A stretch of DNA of 5,228 nt, taken from the NCBI GenBank assembly GCA_947632295.1, contig CANROQ010000067.1, positions 1 through 5,228 of the forward strand. The letters run 5' to 3'. Shown piece after piece: positions 1 to 4,692 of the stretch; the first letter of the stretch is position 1, and each line of letters opens with the position of its first letter. Origin of the DNA: an uncultured Bacilli bacterium (GTDB lineage Bacteria; Bacillota_I; Bacilli_A; RF39; UBA660). A program made the translations under genes and the position numbers. The notes beneath the pieces are model-generated. The model had not been told where the DNA came from. It saw only the letters and a program-made list of their open reading frames with translations, and searched no databases.

Positions 1-2
1 TC

Positions 3-494
3 GAATATGCTAGAGTTAATAATATTCCTTTTTTAGGAATTTGTTTAGGTATGCAGTTAGCTGTAATCGAATTTGCTCGAAATGTTTGTAATATCAAAGA
101 AGCATCGTCAACTGAATTTAATCCAACTTGCGCAGAACCTATAATCGATTTAATGGCTGATCAAAAAGCAATTGTCAATATGGGTGGAACATTACGTTTA
201 GGAAATTATCCATGTAAACTAGTTAAAAATACTTTAGCGTATGCTGATTATAAACAAGATGAAATTTTAGAACGTCATCGTCATCGTTATGAATTTAATA
301 ATAAGTATCGTGATATTTTAGAAGCCAATGGATTAGTTTTTTCAGGTATTAATGAGCAAGCAAATTTAGTTGAAATTATCGAGTATCCAAAACATAAACA
401 TTTTATTGCGTGCCAATTTCATCCAGAATTTAAAAGTAGGCCAACTAAATGTCATCCATTATTTGATTCTTTTATAAAATCTAGCCTTAATTAG
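3..494 (+). CDS. pyrG: CTP synthase, C-terminal glutamine amidotransferase domain (5' truncated by window edge)
   Basis: CTP synthase makes CTP from UTP, ATP and glutamine in the cytoplasm, the last step of pyrimidine nucleotide synthesis. Only the class I glutaminase domain is present: the frame is open from base 3 and gives 163 residues before a TAG stop. The nucleophile elbow GICLGMQ carries the catalytic Cys (codon 42-44). The other triad members are His and Glu of CQFHPEF (codons 420-422 and 426-428). MGGTLRLG and ERHRHRYEFNN are signatures of CTP synthase rather than of other class I amidotransferases. About 149 residues follow the Cys, as expected for an intact C-terminus, so only the synthetase half (about 370 residues) lies outside the window. 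Five of eight Arg codons are CGT, whereas corA here uses only AGA/AGG. That would fit higher expression, but the counts are small. The ATG at 51 is internal and not the real start. Confidence 0.97.
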   Translation, partial: EYARVNNIPFLGICLGMQLAVIEFARNVCNIKEASSTEFNPTCAEPIIDLMADQKAIVNMGGTLRLGNYPCKLVKNTLAYADYKQDEILERHRHRYEFNNKYRDILEANGLVFSGINEQANLVEIIEYPKHKHFIACQFHPEFKSRPTKCHPLFDSFIKSSLN

Positions 495-503
495 GCTTTT
501 TTT
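483..503 (+). terminator. Intrinsic terminator of pyrG, overlapping its stop codon
   Basis: A perfect 5-bp stem, AGCCT (483-487) with AGGCT (493-497), closes a 5-nt loop and runs into seven T residues (497-503). The TAG stop (492-494) lies inside the loop and 3' arm, so the end of the gene and its terminator share sequence. The stem is short but has three G-C pairs in an otherwise very AT-rich region. Confidence 0.7.
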
Positions 504-533
504 CACATAATTTACATAAATTAAAGTTACAAT
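502..533 (+). promoter_or_regulatory. Candidate promoter of the two-component operon with tandem direct repeats over the -35 region
   Basis: The best -10 hexamer is TACAAT (528-533, five of six matches). No good -35 hexamer stands at 16-18 nt from it. Instead two near-identical 9-mers stand in tandem, TTCACATAA (502-510) and TTTACATAA (511-519), ending 8 nt before the -10, and a partial third copy GTTACA lies at 526-531. OmpR/PhoB-family regulators bind direct repeats, often in place of a -35 element. Autoregulation is therefore a reasonable inference but is not shown. An alternative reading is a plain promoter with TTTACA (511-516) as -35 and TATTGT (533-538) as -10, spacer 16. Confidence 0.4.
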
Positions 534-540
534 ATTGTAT

Positions 541-550
541 AGGAAGTGAT
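541..550 (+). promoter_or_regulatory. Ribosome binding site fixing the GTG start of the response regulator
   Basis: AGGAAGTGAT matches the ideal AGGAGGTGAT at nine of ten positions and ends 3 nt before GTG 554. It supports the non-ATG start, which also gives the canonical receiver N-terminus MKILIVDDE. Confidence 0.8.
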
Positions 551-553
551 ACT

Positions 554-1210
554 GTGAAAATATTAATTGTCGATGATGAAAAATTAATACGTGATGTTAT
601 TAGGGAATATTGTTATAATGAAAATTATGATGTTTTAGAGGCTAATAATGGTGAAGAGGCCTTAAAAATTATCGAAAGTAATAAAATTGATTTAATTGTA
701 CTTGATATCATGATGCCAAAATTAGATGGATTTTCATTATGCAAACAAATAAAAAGTAAAAATATTCCCATTATTATTTTGTCAGCTAGATCCGATGAAT
801 TTGATAAATTAATGGGATTTGAATTAGGTATTGAAGATTATGTTACTAAACCATTTAGTCCTAAAGAATTAATGGCTAGAATTAAAGTTATATTGAAGCG
901 TAATAAAGTAAATGAAGATAAATTTATCTATAAAACTTTAGTAGTTGATTTTAAAGCCCATTCAATTTTTATTGATAATATACCAATTAAATTTACACCT
1001 AAAGAATACGATTTATTAGTTTATTTTATAAATAATGTCAATATTGCTTTGACACGTGAAGTACTTTTAGATAAAATTTGGGGGTATAGTTTTTTTGGAG
1101 ATGACCGAACAATCGATACACATGTTAAAATGTTAAGAAATACTTTAGGAAAATACCGTGATTTAATTACAACGGTTAGAGGAGTAGGATATAAATTTGA
1201 AGTCGAGTAA
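554..1210 (+). CDS. Two-component response regulator, OmpR/PhoB family (receiver + winged-helix DNA-binding domain)
   Basis: This cytoplasmic transcription regulator is activated by phosphotransfer from the histidine kinase encoded immediately downstream. The receiver domain (about residues 1-115) has the acidic pair D7/D8, phospho-acceptor D51 in LDIMMPK, the switch Ser S77 in LSAR, and K99-P100 in the YVTKPF motif, so every catalytic position is present. The C-terminal winged helix (about 125-217) shows the OmpR-type pattern FTPKEYDLL, a recognition-helix region around RTIDTHVKMLRNTLG, and the final wing VRGVGYKFE. At 218 aa it is the usual length for the family. The GTG start is set by a near-perfect ribosome binding site and by the conserved N-terminus. 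The stop is TAA, and the last 14 nt overlap the kinase gene. Target genes and inducing signal cannot be read from the sequence, so no named orthologue is assigned. Confidence 0.96.
   Translation: MKILIVDDEKLIRDVIREYCYNENYDVLEANNGEEALKIIESNKIDLIVLDIMMPKLDGFSLCKQIKSKNIPIIILSARSDEFDKLMGFELGIEDYVTKPFSPKELMARIKVILKRNKVNEDKFIYKTLVVDFKAHSIFIDNIPIKFTPKEYDLLVYFINNVNIALTREVLLDKIWGYSFFGDDRTIDTHVKMLRNTLGKYRDLITTVRGVGYKFEVE
1178..1190 (+). promoter_or_regulatory. Ribosome binding site inside the regulator gene, deciding the TTG start of the kinase
   Basis: AGAGGAGTAGGAT within the last codons of the response regulator contains two purine-rich cores: AGGAG ending 12 nt before TTG 1197, and AGGAT ending 6 nt before it. 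The sequence also encodes the conserved regulator end (RGVGY), so it serves a double role. The next in-frame ATG (residue 42) would remove the first membrane segment, which supports the TTG start. Confidence 0.6.
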
Positions 1211-2591
1211 ACATTCTTTAAAAACTAATATTTGGTTTTATTTGATAATTTTTTCTGGCTTTATTTTATTATCATTATGGTCATTTCAAGTTATCTTTTT
1301 AAAATCATACTATCGTTGGATGAAAAATCGAGAAATTAATAATATCATACTTACAATTACTCAAAATTATGATGCTTCTAATTTTTCCGATATAATTGAT
1401 GAAATATCATTTACAAATAATGTTTGTATTGAAGTAATCGATAGCAATACCCTTTTATATTCTTCTAATAGTCGTATTAGGGGTTGTTTAATCGATAAAG
1501 ATGTAAATGATGCGAAATACGCTAATCAAAAATTAAATTTCATTCAAAGTTCTGAAACGAGTTTTAAATATGAAACTACTAATCCACGATTTAAAAATCA
1601 AACTGTAATTTATGGTAAAAAAATAACTGATAACTTTATTGTTTTTATCACATCTTCGCTAGAACCAATTGATTCAACTACTCATATTTTAGCAAGTCAA
1701 CTGGTCTATGTAACAATTGGTGTTCTTTTATTATCGTTCATTGTTGCCTATTTTATTTCTAAAAAAATATCAAAACCCATCATAAAAATAAATGAAGGTG
1801 CTAAAGAGTTGACAAAAAGAAATTATGATATAACATTCAATACAAATACAAATATTAAAGAGATAAATGAATTATCCGAAACTTTAAATGAAACATCTAG
1901 TGAACTTGCTAAAACGGAAAATTTAAGACGCGAACTTTTAGCCAATGTCAGTCATGATTTAAAAACACCACTTACGATGATTAAAGCCTATGCTGAAATG
2001 GCAAGGGATTTAAATAGTAAAAATGTTAAAAAACGAAACGATAACTTAAATACGATTATCGAAGAGACAGATCGTTTGAATTTACTTGTCAATGACATAT
2101 TAGAACTTTCAAAAGTACAGGCTAATGTCGAACAGTTAAATATTGAACAATTCAATTTAATTGATTTAATAAAAAGTATTTTAAAAAGATATGAATATTT
2201 AGAAAGCACCGAAAATTATAAGTTTATTTTTGAATTTGAAACTAATAATATTGTCAGGGCTGATAAAAAACGTATCGAACAAGTTATATATAATTTAATT
2301 AATAACGCTATCAATTATACTGGAGAAGATAAGCAAGTATTTATTAGAGTAAAAAATACTAACGATGGAGTTAGGGTAGAAATTACAGATACTGGTAGTG
2401 GTATTGATGACAAAGATTTAGATTTAATTTGGGATAAATATTATAAAACTGACAAAAGTTATAAAAGGGAAGTCCATGGTACAGGGCTTGGATTATCGAT
2501 TGTTAAAAATAATTTAATCAATCATAATTTTAAATATGGTGTAACGACTGCTAAAAATAGGGGAACTACTTTTTGGTTTATCATAAAATAA
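1197..2591 (+). CDS. Membrane sensor histidine kinase (HAMP, HisKA, HATPase_c), partner of the upstream regulator
   Basis: The protein (464 aa) senses an extracytoplasmic or membrane signal and phosphorylates the adjacent regulator. In order it has: a short basic N-terminus; TM1 at about 14-36; an extracytoplasmic domain at about 37-167; TM2 at about 168-188; a HAMP linker at about 189-240, beginning ISKPI; HisKA with phospho-acceptor His253 in SHDLKTPL; and an ATPase domain with N box NLINNAINY (366-374), G1 box DTGSGI (398-403) and G2 box GTGLGLS (428-434). All catalytic boxes are intact. The sensor domain contains the protein's only two cysteines, C77 and C97, and a PAS/Cache-like stretch (IEVIDSNTLLYSS), but I do not recognise a ligand. 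The TTG start is inferred from the upstream ribosome binding site and from keeping TM1 whole. The 14-nt overlap with the regulator implies translational coupling. Confidence 0.95.
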   Translation: MKSSKHSLKTNIWFYLIIFSGFILLSLWSFQVIFLKSYYRWMKNREINNIILTITQNYDASNFSDIIDEISFTNNVCIEVIDSNTLLYSSNSRIRGCLIDKDVNDAKYANQKLNFIQSSETSFKYETTNPRFKNQTVIYGKKITDNFIVFITSSLEPIDSTTHILASQLVYVTIGVLLLSFIVAYFISKKISKPIIKINEGAKELTKRNYDITFNTNTNIKEINELSETLNETSSELAKTENLRRELLANVSHDLKTPLTMIKAYAEMARDLNSKNVKKRNDNLNTIIEETDRLNLLVNDILELSKVQANVEQLNIEQFNLIDLIKSILKRYEYLESTENYKFIFEFETNNIVRADKKRIEQVIYNLINNAINYTGEDKQVFIRVKNTNDGVRVEITDTGSGIDDKDLDLIWDKYYKTDKSYKREVHGTGLGLSIVKNNLINHNFKYGVTTAKNRGTTFWFIIK

Positions 2592-2614
2592 TATCATTTT
2601 TGATATTATTTTTT
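2585..2614 (+). terminator. Intrinsic terminator of the two-component operon
   Basis: A 12-bp perfect stem (2585-2596 with 2601-2612) closes a TTTT loop and ends in a T run (2609-2614). The core is AATATCA/TGATATT with a single G-C pair, so the stem is weak per base pair but long. The kinase stop codon TAA (2589-2591) lies inside the 5' arm. The A run on the left means it might also stop transcription from the other strand, although no converging gene is present. Confidence 0.75.
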
Positions 2615-2630
2615 CTATTCGTGTTATAAT
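2600..2630 (+). promoter_or_regulatory. Promoter of corA-holA: extended -10 TGTTATAAT
   Basis: A perfect TATAAT (2625-2630) is preceded by TG at 2622-2623, giving a full extended -10 element. A possible -35, TTGATA (2600-2605, five of six matches), stands at a long 19-nt spacing and lies within the loop and 3' arm of the upstream terminator. An extended -10 can work with a weak or badly spaced -35. Transcription would start near 2637, at the first base of the ribosome binding site. Confidence 0.65.
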
Positions 2631-2636
2631 ATCTAT

Positions 2637-2643
2637 AGGTGAT
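2637..2643 (+). promoter_or_regulatory. Ribosome binding site of corA
   Basis: AGGTGAT ends 3 nt before ATG 2647 and matches the right part of AGGAGGTGAT. With the predicted transcription start at about 2637 it would lie at the extreme 5' end of the mRNA. Confidence 0.7.
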
Positions 2644-2646
2644 AGT

Positions 2647-3585
2647 ATGCTTAGAATTTATAAAACTGATGTAGATGGTAATTTAGAAAAATTAAAGACA
2701 ATCGAACAAAATACTTGGATTAATTTAGCCAATCCTTCAAAAGAAGAAATAAAGGAAGTTATTACAAAAACTAAAATTCCAGAATCTTTAATTCTCAAAG
2801 TACTAGATTATGAAGAATTGCCAAGAATTGAAAGTGAAGGAAAAGCGACTTTAATTGTAGTTGATGTTCCTTATATTGAAGATAAAAAAAGTAAAAATAA
2901 ATATTCGACTATTCCTGTTGGCATTATAACTAAAGGTAGTTATTTTTTGACAGTTTGTTTAAATGAAACTGAGGTTATTAACGAATTTAGACATAATAAA
3001 ATAAAAGGAATTGATACATCTAAAAAAACAAGGTTTATAATTCAATTATTGCTTAGAATTGCGGCTTTTTATACAAAATATTTAAATTTAATTAATAAAG
3101 AAATAGAACATAAAGAAAAATCTTTAGTAAAATCTACTTCTAATAAAGAATTACTTAGCCTGATGCATATTCAAAAAAGTTTAGTATATTTTGTAACCAG
3201 TTTAAAGGCTAATGATATTATTTTAGAAAAATTAGCCAAAGGTAATGTTATGAATATGTATGAAGCAGATTTAGATTTATTAGATGACGCTATGATTGAA
3301 AATAAACAAGGAATTGAAACTGCTAATATTTATATTGAAATTTTATCGAGTATGTCTGATACCTACGCTAGTATTATCTCTAATAACTTAAATACTATCA
3401 TGAAATTTTTAGCCGGTGTTACCATTGTTATTTCAATTCCTACAATGATTTCATCTTTTATGGGTATGAATGTACCATTAGGTTTTTTAGCCGATAATCC
3501 ATTTTCCTTTATTATTATTTTTGCTTTATCTATATTAATTTCTATTATAATTGCGATTATTTTAAAACATAAGGATATGTTATAA
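2647..3585 (+). CDS. corA: CorA-family divalent cation (Mg2+/Co2+) transporter
   Basis: CorA proteins are homopentameric membrane channels that take up Mg2+, and often Co2+ or Ni2+, down the electrochemical gradient. This 312-aa protein has the expected plan: a large cytoplasmic N-terminal domain (about 1-250) with the long stalk helix before the membrane, then TM1 (about 252-272), the signature GMN at 273-275 in the form SSFMGMNVP, a short outside loop, TM2 (about 286-306) and a short basic tail (KHKD). Length and topology are typical. The start is ATG with a ribosome binding site just upstream. The gene is separated from the two-component operon by a terminator and has its own promoter. Its stop codon shares one base with the start of holA (TAATG). 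Whether it moves Mg2+ specifically, or acts in efflux as some CorA relatives do, cannot be told from the motif. All five Arg codons are AGA/AGG. Confidence 0.93.
   Translation: MLRIYKTDVDGNLEKLKTIEQNTWINLANPSKEEIKEVITKTKIPESLILKVLDYEELPRIESEGKATLIVVDVPYIEDKKSKNKYSTIPVGIITKGSYFLTVCLNETEVINEFRHNKIKGIDTSKKTRFIIQLLLRIAAFYTKYLNLINKEIEHKEKSLVKSTSNKELLSLMHIQKSLVYFVTSLKANDIILEKLAKGNVMNMYEADLDLLDDAMIENKQGIETANIYIEILSSMSDTYASIISNNLNTIMKFLAGVTIVISIPTMISSFMGMNVPLGFLADNPFSFIIIFALSILISIIIAIILKHKDML
3571..3575 (+). promoter_or_regulatory. Ribosome binding site of holA inside the end of corA
   Basis: AAGGA lies 9 nt before the ATG at 3585, within the codons for the basic C-terminal tail of corA. With the 1-nt TAATG overlap it suggests that ribosomes finishing corA can re-initiate on holA. 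Confidence 0.55.
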
Positions 3586-4529
3586 TGATTTATTTATTAT
3601 ATGGCACAAATGAATTTTTAATTAAAAGAGAAATAAAAAAAATAATAAGTGAAAATAAAATAGAAAATATCGATATTAGTAATTATAATTTAGAAAATGA
3701 TTTACTGGACAATATCTTAGATGATGCTTCAATGAATTCTTTATTTAATAATCAAAAGTTAATGATTGTTGAAAATGCTTATATATTTACAGGTGCAGTT
3801 AAAAAAAAAGGATTAGAACATAATACTGATTTATTGGTTAAATATATTGTTAATCCTAATCCTGATTGTCTTTTAATATTTGTTATTAATGAAGAAAAAA
3901 TAGATGAAAGAAAAAAAATTGTAAAATTAATTAAAGATCATGGTAAAGTTATAGAATTTAATAAATTAAAAGATATTGATAGTTTTGTCAAAAAAGAGTT
4001 AGATGATTATAAAATGGATACCTCTACTATAAAAGCGTTTATTAATTTTGTTGGCGATAATTTAGCAATACTCGCATCCGAAATCGAAAAATTAAAATTA
4101 TATAAAGGTGACGACAAATTAATTACTAAAGATGATGTTTTTAGTGTTTGTAGTGAATCACTTGATGTCGATATGAACGAATTAACTAATTCTATTGTTT
4201 CAAAAAATATGAAAACTGCTTTAAAAATCTATGATGAACTGATTAAACAAGGTGAAGAACCATTACAAATTATTATCAGACTAGCTAATCAATTTAGAAT
4301 TATTTATCAGGTAAAAGAATTATCTAAAAAAGGTTATTCTAATAAAGATATAACCAATATTTTAGGAATTCATCCTTATCGTATTCAAAAGGCTATGGAA
4401 ATATCTTATTCCTTTCCAAGTAAAAAATTACTTAGTTATATGCAAAGATTAGCCGAAATAGATGAAGGTATAAAATTAGGTACAATCGATAAAAATACTG
4501 CTTTAGAATTATTTATGTTAGAAATTTAA
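3585..4529 (+). CDS. holA: DNA polymerase III delta subunit (clamp-loader wrench)
   Basis: Delta is the clamp-loader subunit that binds and opens the beta sliding clamp during replication. It has an AAA+-like fold but no functional ATP site. The 314-aa protein begins with the family hallmark YLLYGTNEFLIKREI (3-17) and has no Walker A sequence, as expected. GDNLAILASEIEKL (157-170) marks the middle domain. The C-terminal helical collar domain (about 206-314) contains QFRIIYQVKELSKKG, a HPYRIQKAM segment (263-271) and the typical ending IDKNTALELF. Length is slightly below the usual 330-345 aa, but both ends look complete. ATG 3585 overlaps the corA stop and has AAGGA at a good distance. The gene is rich in A runs (A8 at 3635-3642, A9 at 3801-3809, A8 at 3911-3918). 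It is an essential housekeeping gene whose link to corA is probably only transcriptional. Confidence 0.94.
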   Translation: MIYLLYGTNEFLIKREIKKIISENKIENIDISNYNLENDLLDNILDDASMNSLFNNQKLMIVENAYIFTGAVKKKGLEHNTDLLVKYIVNPNPDCLLIFVINEEKIDERKKIVKLIKDHGKVIEFNKLKDIDSFVKKELDDYKMDTSTIKAFINFVGDNLAILASEIEKLKLYKGDDKLITKDDVFSVCSESLDVDMNELTNSIVSKNMKTALKIYDELIKQGEEPLQIIIRLANQFRIIYQVKELSKKGYSNKDITNILGIHPYRIQKAMEISYSFPSKKLLSYMQRLAEIDEGIKLGTIDKNTALELFMLEI

Positions 4530-4533
4530 GAAT

Positions 4534-4565
4534 AATACCAAATTTAATTATTTGGTATTTTATTT
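4534..4565 (+). terminator. Intrinsic terminator of corA-holA
   Basis: A 10-bp perfect stem (4534-4543 with 4550-4559; core AATACCAAA/TTTGGTATT) closes a 6-nt loop TTAATT and is followed by a T-rich tail TTTTATTT (4558-4565). It begins 5 nt after the holA stop. Confidence 0.8.
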
Positions 4566-4566
4566 A

Positions 4567-4626
4567 AGCAATTTTTTAATTTTTGTCTAGCAATTTTAGA
4601 AAAATTGAATAAAAAATATTTCAATT
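4567..4626. repeat. AT-rich intergenic patch with overlapping inverted and direct repeats
   Basis: CAATTTT (4591-4597) and AAAATTG (4601-4607) form a 7-bp inverted repeat around AGA. A second left arm CAATTTTT (4569-4576) could pair with AAAAATTG (4600-4607) instead. AATTGAA (4603-4609) could pair with TTCAATT (4620-4626). AGCAATTTT occurs twice (4567-4575, 4589-4597). No T tract follows the hairpin on either strand, so it is not an obvious terminator. Such arms also arise by chance in DNA this AT-rich, and function is unknown. Confidence 0.3.
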
Positions 4627-4642
4627 ATGTAATATTTGTCAT

Positions 4643-4671
4643 TTTACATGTATAGGGCCTTGTGTTATTCT
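4643..4671 (+). promoter_or_regulatory. Candidate promoter of the Rpn-like gene
   Basis: TTTACA (4643-4648, five of six matches to a -35) lies 17 nt before TATTCT (4666-4671, four of six), which is preceded by TG at 4663-4664, an extended -10 arrangement. Transcription would begin near 4678, immediately before the ribosome binding site. Confidence 0.5.
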
Positions 4672-4678
4672 TGTTTCG

Positions 4679-4687
4679 AAAGGAGAG
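4679..4687 (+). promoter_or_regulatory. Strong ribosome binding site of the Rpn-like gene
   Basis: AAAGGAGAG has its GGAG core ending 7 nt before ATG 4693, the best-formed Shine-Dalgarno in the window, and fixes this start. It partly overlaps the 8-bp palindrome TTTCGAAA (4674-4681). Confidence 0.75.
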
Positions 4688-4692
4688 TTTAT

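Noticed and set aside
1988..2209. 73-codon open frame on the - strand inside the kinase gene
   Set aside because: It lies antisense to the HisKA region of a clearly coding gene, has no recognisable product and no convincing ribosome binding site. It is a shadow frame.
3578..3586. TGTTATAAT, an exact copy of the corA extended -10, at the corA/holA junction
   Set aside because: It overlaps the holA start codon, so a transcript starting from it would lack the ribosome binding site and the start. The bases are explained by the corA stop and the TAATG overlap.
4674..4681. TTTCGAAA palindrome as an operator
   Set aside because: It is only 8 bp long, has no loop and no second copy nearby, and its right half is part of the ribosome binding site. 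It is too weak to call.
4530..4692. tRNA, small RNA or riboswitch in the intergenic gap
   Set aside because: Apart from the holA terminator, the AT-rich repeats, the candidate promoter and the ribosome binding site, I see no cloverleaf arms, conserved GC-rich stems or known leader motif. The predicted leader is too short for a riboswitch.
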